A stretch of 11,494 nt of DNA from Clostridia bacterium (GTDB lineage: Bacteria > Bacillota > Clostridia > Christensenellales > DUVY01): NCBI GenBank assembly GCA_026001225.1, contig BNZQ01000050.1, positions 1 through 11,494 on the forward strand. Direction: 5' to 3'. This document shows, in pieces, positions 1 through 7,194 of this stretch (position 1 is its first letter; each line of letters begins with the position of its first letter). The notes under the pieces are model-generated. The model was not told where the DNA came from. It did no database searches and saw only the letters and a list, made by a program, of their open reading frames with translations. Position numbers and translations under genes: made by a program.

Positions 1-1
1 T

Positions 2-559
2 TGCTTGCGGGACTGTGTGGACGCGGTGGTCGCGGTCCGTGAGCATGCGGCGGCGCGGGGAATCGATCGGACGCGTTTGATCTCGTTCGGCGATTCGGCG
101 GGCGCGTATTTGGCGGCCGCCGTAGGATGCTCGAAAATTGCCGAACGCTTTACAGGCAGACGCGAGCCGCTCGTTTCTCGGACGGTTTTTTTAAACGGAA
201 TCGCCGATTTGACCGGCAAATGGAGTTACGGGCTGTTCCCCGGCGGTTTGGAGGCCGGGGATTCTCAAACGTGGCGGGACCGGTTCGCGGAGGCATGGGC
301 GCTGTCTCCCGTATACAACATATCCCCGGACGACGCGGAGACCTTGATCTGGCACGGCTTGCGGGATACCGTGACCGAGCCGTATACCGCCGCCGTGTAC
401 GCGAACGCCTTGCGGGCGGCGGGCGTAAACGCCGAGATCAAATTGCTGCCCGAAGCAAAGCACGCGTTTATTCTGTTCGGCTTGGAGCATTCCAATGAAT
501 TTTGCATGGGTATTTTAGAGGAGATTTTTTATGAACTTCAAAATCGGAAACGACGGTAA
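2..559 (+). CDS. alpha/beta-hydrolase esterase, C-terminal part (5' end outside window)
   Basis: Serine hydrolase of the alpha/beta-hydrolase fold (acetyl-esterase / BD-FAE-like group), probably removing acyl groups from a carbohydrate. About 186 codons are visible. Counting from the TTG at position 5 as residue 1, the nucleophile elbow GDSAG carries Ser31, the likely acid is Asp121 in HGLRDTVTEP, and the likely catalytic His153 sits in EAKHAF near the end. The oxyanion-hole HGGG region usual for this family is missing, and the frame is open to the left edge, so I treat the TTG at 5 as internal and the gene as truncated by the window. The last 29 nt overlap the next gene, which points to translational coupling in one operon. 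The fold is clear; acetyl esterase is the likeliest activity from context, but a feruloyl or other acyl esterase, or a peptidase of the same fold, is not excluded. Confidence 0.85.
   Translation, partial: CLRDCVDAVVAVREHAAARGIDRTRLISFGDSAGAYLAAAVGCSKIAERFTGRREPLVSRTVFLNGIADLTGKWSYGLFPGGLEAGDSQTWRDRFAEAWALSPVYNISPDDAETLIWHGLRDTVTEPYTAAVYANALRAAGVNAEIKLLPEAKHAFILFGLEHSNEFCMGILEEIFYELQNRKRR
517..523 (+). promoter_or_regulatory. ribosome binding site of the 784-aa glycosidase gene
   Basis: AGAGGAG lies 7 nt before the ATG at 531, inside the end of the esterase gene. It fixes the start of the next gene and shows that the two reading frames really overlap. Confidence 0.75.
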
Positions 560-2885
560 AGTGCTGTCCCGCGAGGGGATTCCCGGCGGGACACGGTGGC
601 TGTCCGACGGGCGGCTGGCCTTTTCATGGGACGAAAAGGGCGTAGGGCGGCTTGAATACATCGCGCCGCGCGGCACGGACGGCAGCAATATTTTGTTTCG
701 GCGCGGCGTGTTCCCTTCTTTTCAGTGCTTCTTGGAGCGGGACGGCGCGACCTTTCGGCCTCCGTACCGCAATGTCGAGGCCTTGCCTTACGCCTTGACG
801 GCCGATTGGGAACGGGACGGCGACGCGTTCCGCTTCGGTGTATACGCGGCGGAGGAATGCGCCGTGTTTACTTTGGCGGTTCCGCAGAGTTTAAAAAACG
901 CGGGCTGGTCGTTCAAACTCCAATTTTACCAAAGTTCACAGTTTATTCCCGCCTTTAACGGCGACATAGACAGCCGCGACGGCGGGTTTGACCGCGCTTG
1001 GTCGGCGTGGGAGCCGGCGGACGGACGCTTGTCGGGCGGATTCGAGGAGCGGGCCAAGGACGGCGGCGCGTTCGACCATGCGGTCGGCGTTTGCCTCGGT
1101 GCGAACAAACCCTTTACGCATTCGGTCAGCGCGCTCAATCCCCGCGTCATCTGCCGGACGGAAACACTGCGGCCGGGCGGCGTTTACGCGTTCGTTCTCG
1201 CGTTCGGAACGGAGCGGGAGGAGGCCGTCCGCAAATGCGGAGACGTCTGCGGGGAATTGCCGGACGTTTTAGAAAAGCAAGCCGAGCGGTACCGTCGCGT
1301 CGCAAAGGCCGCGCCCCGTTTGAATTCGGGCGACAAGCGGCTGGACGGCTTTTTTTCATGGGCGCCCCTATACCATGAAGCGTTAAAGTCCCGCGATACC
1401 GCCGCTTTTACCGGAAGCGCGGTCAAGGCCCGCAGTTCGCGGTATTGGATTTGGGGCTGGGATTCCATTCTCGCGAATTTTTCGCCGATTCGGTGGGGGG
1501 ATGCGTCGCTGTCGGGCGGGATGCTGGACTTTTTTCACCGGTTTTCCGATCCGGAAAAGGGGCTGCTGCATGCGTGCCGGTACGACAACAATCCGGGCAG
1601 TTTCGCACCGCCCGCTTCGCAAGGGCTGTATATCTCGCTGTTGTGGAATTATTATCAGGCGACCGGCGACAAAGAAAGGCTTTCCGCGCATTACCCGTTC
1701 GCGAAAAGCATATTCGACCGCGTAGCCGCGCTTGAATCGGAGAAAACCGGCCTTGTGGCGGGCACCTCGCTGTTCCCCGATTTCCCCGTCTGCTTGCGGG
1801 AAAACGGGCGCGATTTGAGTTTGTACAACAACTCGTTGTTCTACGGCGCGGCGCGCGCGATGGAGTCGCTGGCCTTGACGGCGGGCGACCGGACGACGGC
1901 GGAACGGGCGCGCGCGCTCTTTTTACGGACGGAAAGTGCTTTCGGACGGTATTTCTTTGATGCCGAACGCGGCTATTTCGTCAATTCCGTGGACGCGGAC
2001 ACGCTGGAAAAGCGCGATTGCGTCAACCTTTGCGGCGTCATGTGGGATGAGGATTATCTCTATGATTTACTCGCGCCCTTTGCCGTTCCTTGCGCCGCTT
2101 ATATCGAAAAACACGGCTTGGGCGAGGCGGGATTCCGCACTTTGCCCTTGTCCGACGGTTCCTACGACGCGGACGCCAATCAGCTGCATTGCACATGGGC
2201 CGCCACCGAGGAAGCCTTGTTGCAGTTTGCGCGCCTTGCCGGTAATCGGGAAATCACCGACCGCTGGACGCGCTGGACGGGCAAATGGGCCGAGCGTCTG
2301 ACCATCCCCGAGGGGATCTCTTATTTTCTGGAAATTCCTTATCCCGAGTTCGACGAATGGAATTGCGAACCGGGTACGTTCACGCCTATCGCCGCGCGCA
2401 AATGGTATCAGGAGATTTTCAAGATACGGCTCGGCATAACCTTTGACGGCGGCGGCGTTACGTTTTCCGCGCCCCTCTGTGCGGAGTATACGCTGAAAAA
2501 CCTTTTGATCAACGGCAAAAAACGCGCCGTCAAAACGGCGGGCGCGGGACGGCATATCGAATATATCGAAGCCGGCGGGCGGCGGTTTTACGGAACGCGC
2601 AAGCTTCCCAAGGACGCGGGCGGCGGCACGGTCACTGTGAAACTGTCGGATGCGCCCCAATCGATAGAAATTGTGTCCTTTACCGGCGGATCGCTGACGG
2701 AATACGGTTATGAGAACGGAACGGTGACGGCGGCCGTCGGCGGCGCGGGTACTTGCCGGTTGTATATAAACGGCGCGGCGCAGATTCTTTTGGACGGCGA
2801 GGCATTGGAATGCAAGGGCGGACGGTATGAGATTTTCCTTGAACTCGGAAGGCCGCGCCGGCTGACCGTCAAACCGTCGGTATAA
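531..2885 (+). CDS. (alpha/alpha)6-barrel glycoside hydrolase, GH63/GH37-like (784 aa)
   Basis: Large glycosidase of the six-hairpin (alpha/alpha)6 class. Residues 1-250 form a beta-rich N-terminal domain. The barrel spans about residues 265-635 and contains a YWIWGWDS motif (residues 305-312) of the kind found in GH63 and trehalase-like enzymes, where the Asp (here Asp311) is a good catalytic-acid candidate. Further barrel landmarks are the RYDNN segment (350-354), LYNNSLFYGA (431-440) and WNCEPGTFTP (610-619), where Glu613 is a possible second catalytic residue. Residues 640-784 look like a C-terminal beta-sandwich. There is no signal peptide, so the enzyme is probably cytoplasmic. Its position between an esterase and a GH38 mannosidase suggests removal of an alpha-linked glucose or similar residue from an imported oligosaccharide. 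The clan-level fold is fairly sure; family and substrate are not, and GH37, GH78 or an unclassified family remain possible. Confidence 0.8.
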   Translation: MNFKIGNDGKVLSREGIPGGTRWLSDGRLAFSWDEKGVGRLEYIAPRGTDGSNILFRRGVFPSFQCFLERDGATFRPPYRNVEALPYALTADWERDGDAFRFGVYAAEECAVFTLAVPQSLKNAGWSFKLQFYQSSQFIPAFNGDIDSRDGGFDRAWSAWEPADGRLSGGFEERAKDGGAFDHAVGVCLGANKPFTHSVSALNPRVICRTETLRPGGVYAFVLAFGTEREEAVRKCGDVCGELPDVLEKQAERYRRVAKAAPRLNSGDKRLDGFFSWAPLYHEALKSRDTAAFTGSAVKARSSRYWIWGWDSILANFSPIRWGDASLSGGMLDFFHRFSDPEKGLLHACRYDNNPGSFAPPASQGLYISLLWNYYQATGDKERLSAHYPFAKSIFDRVAALESEKTGLVAGTSLFPDFPVCLRENGRDLSLYNNSLFYGAARAMESLALTAGDRTTAERARALFLRTESAFGRYFFDAERGYFVNSVDADTLEKRDCVNLCGVMWDEDYLYDLLAPFAVPCAAYIEKHGLGEAGFRTLPLSDGSYDADANQLHCTWAATEEALLQFARLAGNREITDRWTRWTGKWAERLTIPEGISYFLEIPYPEFDEWNCEPGTFTPIAARKWYQEIFKIRLGITFDGGGVTFSAPLCAEYTLKNLLINGKKRAVKTAGAGRHIEYIEAGGRRFYGTRKLPKDAGGGTVTVKLSDAPQSIEIVSFTGGSLTEYGYENGTVTAAVGGAGTCRLYINGAAQILLDGEALECKGGRYEIFLELGRPRRLTVKPSV

Positions 2886-2889
2886 ACGC

Positions 2890-2907
2890 ATTCAATTTGC
2901 ATTGAAT
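2890..2907 (+). promoter_or_regulatory. 18-bp palindrome between two operon genes (possible operator or RNA hairpin)
   Basis: A perfect inverted repeat, ATTCAAT-TTGC-ATTGAAT, has 7-bp arms and lies 4 nt after the glycosidase stop codon and 43 nt before the mannosidase ATG. There is no T tract, so it is not a classical terminator. It could be an operator for a dimeric sugar regulator or an mRNA processing hairpin. The function is inferred only from position and symmetry. Confidence 0.35.
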
Positions 2908-2950
2908 CCAAACGGGAAGAAAACAAGTAAACAGGAAAATCGGTACATTC

Positions 2951-5461
2951 ATGAAAGGCGCAAAAAATAAGAATAAGCGTTATCTGATCGGAAACGCGCA
3001 CATCGATCCCGTATGGCTTTGGACGTGGCAAGAAGGCCGCGCCGAGGTTCGTTCCACGTTCGCGGCGGCGTTGCAGCGTATCGCGGAACGGGACGGCTTT
3101 GTCTTTACGGCCTCCTCGGCGCAATACTACAAATGGATCGAGGAAACCGACCCCGGCGCGTTCGCCCTCATTCGGCAATACGTACGGGAGGGGCGGTGGA
3201 GCATTACCGGCGGCTGGTGGATACAGCCCGACTGCAATCTGCCGTGCGGAGAGGCGCTTGCGCGGCAGGGGCTGTACGGCCAACGTTATTTTCTTTCGCG
3301 GTTCGGCGTCCGCGCCGTCACGGGTTACAATGTCGATTCGTTCGGGCATTCGTCCCAGTTGCCGCAGTTATTGAAACAATGCGGCATGGACAATTACGTG
3401 TTTTCGCGTCCGGCACAGCATGAAAAGGAATTGCCCGAACGCTTTATCTGGCGCGGGATTGACGGCTCGGCCGTCAACGCGTACCGCATTCCGTACGGTT
3501 ACGAGAGTAATTCGCTCGGCGAATTAAAAGAGAAATTAGCGAAATACGGCGCGGACGGCGCGACGGGCCCGCGCATGGTATTCTTCGGCGTGGGCAACCA
3601 CGGCGGCGGCCCTACCGGTGAAATGTTGGCGTATTTGGACGGCCGTTTAGCGGCGGATCATTTACAATACGCTTCGACGGACGCGTTCTTTACGGACGCA
3701 TACGCGGATAAAGATTGGCCACGGACGGAGGGCGAGCTGCAGCGTCATGCGGCCGGATGCTATTCGGCGCATTCGGCAATCAAAAAGCAGAACCGAAAAA
3801 GCGAGGCCGCCTTGCTCGCGGCGGAAAAGTGGGCGGCGGTTGCCGAGATCGGGGCGGGCTTGCCGTATGAAAAAGACTCGATAGAGGGCGCGTGGCTGAA
3901 ATTGTTATTCAATCATTTTCACGACGCGCTCGGCGGCTGTTCGATTCCGTCCGTGTGTGAGGATCTGTTGCGCGCTTACGGGGCGGTTCGGACGGAAGCG
4001 GGCCGGATTTCCTGCGCGGCGGTACAAAAGCTCGCGGCGGAGATCGATACGGCCAAGGGTCTTGACCCTAAAACGGCCAAGCAAAAATTGGGGATGCCCG
4101 TCGTCGTTTTTAATCCGTTGTCGTTTGAGACCCGGCCGACCGTGCGAATCCGCCGTTTGTACGGCGGAGGTGTTTTTCGGTATGCCGCGTTCGCGCCCGA
4201 CGGGACATCCGCGTCCGTGCAGGCTGCGGAGGGCGAGCACTTGTTTCCCGATTCGCGCGACGGTGTGTTCTGTGCCAAGGTTCTGCCCCTCGGGTACGCG
4301 CTGTACTATATCCGCGAGGCCGCGGACGCGCCGCGGGATTCCGCTTGCAAGGCTTATCGCGAGGAGGACCGCATACCGTACCGTTCTTTAACGCCCGTTT
4401 ACGGGGACTATGTTTTGGAGAACGGGCGGCTGACCGTGCGCGTGGACGCGCGTACCTGCGCCGTAAAAAGCATTTACGGTCGGGAGAACGCCGAATTCTT
4501 AAACGGTTCGATCCGCGCCGTCGTGTCGGATGACAGCGGTAACGATACGTGGGCGCACGACGTTTCCCCGGGCGCCCATATCAAAAACAACACGCTCGGC
4601 GTTTGGGCGAGCTGCAATGAATTTTTAGGGCCGGACATCGGGGCGTTCGAGGGCATGTCGGCGGAGATTGTCGAAAGCGGAGAGATGCGGTGTGTTCTGC
4701 GTTGCCGGTATGCCTACGGCGCGTCCGAAATGACGATAGACTATATCTTGTACGAGGGGAGCGGCGAACTGTGCGCGGATGTCACGCTCGATTGGCGCGA
4801 AAAGCACAAAACGATAACGCTTGCTTTTCCGACAGCCGCCGAAAACGGTACGTTTGTCTGCGAAACTCCCTACGGTTTTACGGCGCGGCTTTCCGACGGC
4901 AAGGAAAGCGTCGGACACCGTTGGGCTTGCTTGTATGGGGAACGCGGCGGCTTGTATTTGCTTAACGACGCGAAATACAGTTTCAGCGCGTCGGGCGGCG
5001 GGTTGCGTATGGTCGCGGCGCGTTCCGCTCTGTACGCCGATCACGGCGGAATCCGCCGCCCGAACGGGAACCGCCCGTTTTTGGACGCGGGAACGCAAAC
5101 CTTTTCGTTCGCGCTCGGCGGCTTTTTCGGCGAGCCCGACTTTGCAGAACTCACAAAAAAAGCGGAGGCGTTCAACGCACCCTTTGAGATCTCGTTCGAG
5201 GGCTATCACGCGGGGACGCGGAAGGATACGGGGAACTTTCTTTCGGTGAGCGCGGAGAATGTGCTTGTAGCCGCCGTCAAAAAAGCGGAGGACGGGAACG
5301 GGTATATCTTGCGGGCCTATGAAACGGCGGGCAGGGAAACGGTGTGCACAATCGATTTCTGTGACGCGGCGGCCGCGCTTCGATTCGCGCCGCACGAAAT
5401 TAAGACAGTCCGCTTTGCCGGTTACACGGCGGCGGTCAATATTTTGGAGGAACCCGTATAA
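2951..5461 (+). CDS. alpha-mannosidase, glycoside hydrolase family 38 (836 aa)
   Basis: Zinc-dependent retaining alpha-mannosidase that cleaves terminal alpha-linked mannose. The GH38 signature NAHIDPVWLW is at the extreme N-terminus (His17 and Asp19 are zinc ligands). The nucleophile/zinc ligand is Asp129 in GYNVDSFGHSSQLPQLL, GNHGGGPT is at 216-223, and NHFHDALGG follows at 321-329 with His324 as the likely last zinc ligand. Residues from about 380 to the end form the beta-rich region. The length is normal for bacterial GH38. There is no signal peptide, so it is cytoplasmic. The ATG at 2951 is supported because the signature starts about 14 residues later, although the nearest AGGA is 14 nt upstream and therefore weak. 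The stop codon shares one base with the next ATG (TAATG). Mannosidase is the expected activity; some GH38 members act on other alpha-linkages. Confidence 0.95.
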   Translation: MKGAKNKNKRYLIGNAHIDPVWLWTWQEGRAEVRSTFAAALQRIAERDGFVFTASSAQYYKWIEETDPGAFALIRQYVREGRWSITGGWWIQPDCNLPCGEALARQGLYGQRYFLSRFGVRAVTGYNVDSFGHSSQLPQLLKQCGMDNYVFSRPAQHEKELPERFIWRGIDGSAVNAYRIPYGYESNSLGELKEKLAKYGADGATGPRMVFFGVGNHGGGPTGEMLAYLDGRLAADHLQYASTDAFFTDAYADKDWPRTEGELQRHAAGCYSAHSAIKKQNRKSEAALLAAEKWAAVAEIGAGLPYEKDSIEGAWLKLLFNHFHDALGGCSIPSVCEDLLRAYGAVRTEAGRISCAAVQKLAAEIDTAKGLDPKTAKQKLGMPVVVFNPLSFETRPTVRIRRLYGGGVFRYAAFAPDGTSASVQAAEGEHLFPDSRDGVFCAKVLPLGYALYYIREAADAPRDSACKAYREEDRIPYRSLTPVYGDYVLENGRLTVRVDARTCAVKSIYGRENAEFLNGSIRAVVSDDSGNDTWAHDVSPGAHIKNNTLGVWASCNEFLGPDIGAFEGMSAEIVESGEMRCVLRCRYAYGASEMTIDYILYEGSGELCADVTLDWREKHKTITLAFPTAAENGTFVCETPYGFTARLSDGKESVGHRWACLYGERGGLYLLNDAKYSFSASGGGLRMVAARSALYADHGGIRRPNGNRPFLDAGTQTFSFALGGFFGEPDFAELTKKAEAFNAPFEISFEGYHAGTRKDTGNFLSVSAENVLVAAVKKAEDGNGYILRAYETAGRETVCTIDFCDAAAALRFAPHEIKTVRFAGYTAAVNILEEPV
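5446..5450 (+). promoter_or_regulatory. ribosome binding site of the SGNH esterase gene
   Basis: GGAGG inside the 3' end of the mannosidase gene, 10 nt before the ATG at 5461. Together with the TAATG overlap it indicates coupled translation of mannosidase and esterase. Confidence 0.65.
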
Positions 5462-6093
5462 TGCCGGATGCAGCGAAAACGATCGTGTTTACGGGCGACA
5501 GCATCACGCATTGCGCGCGGTGCTTGGATTGGGTGGATCCGATGGGCAACGGCTACGCGATGATCGCGTCCGCGCTGACGGCCGCCCGCCGGCAAACCGA
5601 GAATTTTATCTTTCACAATATCGGTATTCCCGGCGACACGGCACGGCTTTTGCGGGCGCGCTGGCGGCAGGATTGCTTGGATTTAATCCCCGGTTTCGTC
5701 AGTGTTTTGGTCGGCGTCAACGACTGTATGCAACGGTACACCCATAACGCGCCCACAACGGCTCGGGAGTTTGGGGAGCATATGGCCGCCATGTTGGAGG
5801 CCTGCCTCGCCGCCGATATACGGAGGCTGCTGCTGATCGAGCCGTTTCTGATTCCCGTTAACGATGAACAAAGGCGGTGGCGCAAGGAGGATTTGGACGA
5901 AAAGGCAACCGTGGCCCGCGTCCTCGCCGACCGTTACGGCGCGGCATTCGTTCCCGCGCAAGCCTTGTTCGACAAGGCGGTCAAAAGCCGTCCGCCTGAA
6001 TATTGGGCACGCGACGGTATACATCCCACGCCCGCGGGACACGCGGTTTTGGCGGAAGCGTGGTTAAAGGAGTTCGATAAAACAGCATGGTAA
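5461..6093 (+). CDS. SGNH/GDSL-type esterase, probable carbohydrate deacetylase (210 aa)
   Basis: Serine esterase with all SGNH blocks in order: block I TGDSIT with nucleophile Ser14, block II GIPGDT (55-60), block III GVNDC with Asn87, and block V DGIHPTPAGH with Asp185 and His188. Length is typical of a single-domain enzyme of the lysophospholipase L1 / rhamnogalacturonan-acetylesterase type. There is no signal peptide, so it acts inside the cell. With the upstream alpha/beta-hydrolase it gives the operon two structurally unrelated esterases, which suggests a substrate acylated at more than one position. The start codon overlaps the mannosidase stop, and the last 7 nt overlap the next gene. 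The fold and catalytic residues are certain; the substrate is inferred from the neighbours. Confidence 0.92.
   Translation: MPDAAKTIVFTGDSITHCARCLDWVDPMGNGYAMIASALTAARRQTENFIFHNIGIPGDTARLLRARWRQDCLDLIPGFVSVLVGVNDCMQRYTHNAPTTAREFGEHMAAMLEACLAADIRRLLLIEPFLIPVNDEQRRWRKEDLDEKATVARVLADRYGAAFVPAQALFDKAVKSRPPEYWARDGIHPTPAGHAVLAEAWLKEFDKTAW
6066..6072 (+). promoter_or_regulatory. ribosome binding site with long spacing before the URO-D gene
   Basis: AAAGGAG lies 14 nt before the ATG at 6087, longer than the usual 5-10 nt. No better start codon lies between, so expression may depend on coupling to translation of the overlapping esterase gene. Confidence 0.5.
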
Positions 6094-7163
6094 ACGACAA
6101 AACGGTATTGCGTGCGGTCAAACGGCGCGAAAGAACGGAACGGTTATTGTATTACGCCGATTTTACGGACGCGTGCTGGCAAAGGGTGTCGGCGGCTTAC
6201 GGAATCGCGGATCAGTTGGAGTTTAAACGGAAAGAGGGCTTCTTTTTGCCCGAAACACTTTTCCCGAAAAGGCGCGAGGACGCGCCGGAGTTTGAGTATT
6301 CCGGTTATTTTAAGGACGTTCAAATTCCGGACGGCGTCAAGATTTCCGGTGAGGGCGCGCTCTATATGCCCGGCAGCAGTTATCACTTTACGCATTTGAT
6401 CAGCCCCTTGCGCGACGTTTACGACTTTGAGGAAATCAAAAAATTCCCGATCTACCGCAAAAAGGAATACTACGGCTATTCGCATTACCGCGGGCAAGCC
6501 GAAACGGCTCATGAGCGGGGCGCGGCGGTGCAGGCGTGGGTCGGGCGTTTTTTCGAGACCGCGTGGCCGTTGCGCGGCTATGAGAATATGCTGGCCGATA
6601 TGGCCGGCGAGCCGGAAATCGCCGAATACTTTTTAGACGCAGAGACGGAGTTCAACCTTGCGGCGGCGACGGCGGCGGCGCGGGCGGGAGCGGATATGCT
6701 CGTGTTCGGTGACGACGTAGGCAGTCAGACCTGCATGACCTTTTCGGCGGAACTGTGGCGAAGCATGTTCAAGCCCCGCTTTGAAAAGGTGTTCAAGGCG
6801 GCGCGCGCGATCAAACCCGACATTATTCTTTGGTATCATTCGTGCGGGCATATCACTGAAATCATTCCCGACTTGATTGAGATCGGACTGGACATTCTCA
6901 ATCCGATTCAGCCCGAAAGCATGGATATTTGGGAGATACACAAAAACTTCAAGGGTAAATTGAGTTTCGACGGCGGTCTCGGCACGCAAAGCGTTCTGCC
7001 GTTCGGCTCGCCCAAGGATGTAACCGATACGGTCCGGCGCCTCGCCGAGACATTCGGCGAGAACGGCGGCTTGATCCTGTCGCCCTCGCATATTTTAGAG
7101 CCCGAAGTGCCGATTGATAATATCAAGGCGTTCATCGACGCCGCGCACAAATACTGTACCTGA
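6087..7163 (+). CDS. uroporphyrinogen decarboxylase (URO-D) superfamily protein, methyltransferase-like (358 aa)
   Basis: TIM-barrel protein of the URO-D superfamily. It resembles the branch related to corrinoid-dependent methyltransferases (MtaA, MtbA, CmuA) more than true heme-pathway HemE. Visible landmarks are GADMLVFGDDVGSQ (201-214), the zinc-type HxC motif at His251/Cys253 within WYHSCGH, DILNPIQPES (269-278), SFDGGLGTQ (293-301) and a C-terminal SPSHILEPEVPIDNI (332-346). In MtaA/MtbA-type enzymes a third zinc ligand is a Cys in this last region; here Ser334/His335 occupy it. Such genes are often found in sugar-catabolism clusters without a known role. Here it sits between an esterase and an alpha-glycosidase, with no corrinoid protein in the window. 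Demethylation of an O-methylated sugar is a possibility, not a conclusion. Cytoplasmic; it overlaps the upstream gene by 7 nt. Confidence 0.88.
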   Translation: MVNDKTVLRAVKRRERTERLLYYADFTDACWQRVSAAYGIADQLEFKRKEGFFLPETLFPKRREDAPEFEYSGYFKDVQIPDGVKISGEGALYMPGSSYHFTHLISPLRDVYDFEEIKKFPIYRKKEYYGYSHYRGQAETAHERGAAVQAWVGRFFETAWPLRGYENMLADMAGEPEIAEYFLDAETEFNLAAATAAARAGADMLVFGDDVGSQTCMTFSAELWRSMFKPRFEKVFKAARAIKPDIILWYHSCGHITEIIPDLIEIGLDILNPIQPESMDIWEIHKNFKGKLSFDGGLGTQSVLPFGSPKDVTDTVRRLAETFGENGGLILSPSHILEPEVPIDNIKAFIDAAHKYCT

Positions 7164-7194
7164 AATATAGAACAAAGTAAAAGGATGAAAAAAC

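Noticed and set aside
2067..2891. Long minus-strand open frame (274 codons) opposite the 784-aa glycosidase gene
   Set aside because: It is antisense to a clear glycosidase gene, has no ribosome binding site or recognisable domain, and is rich in Arg, Pro and Ala, as expected for shadow frames in GC-rich coding DNA.
4625..5395. Long minus-strand open frame (256 codons) opposite the GH38 gene
   Set aside because: Shadow of the mannosidase C-terminal region, with Arg-rich low-information sequence and no motif.
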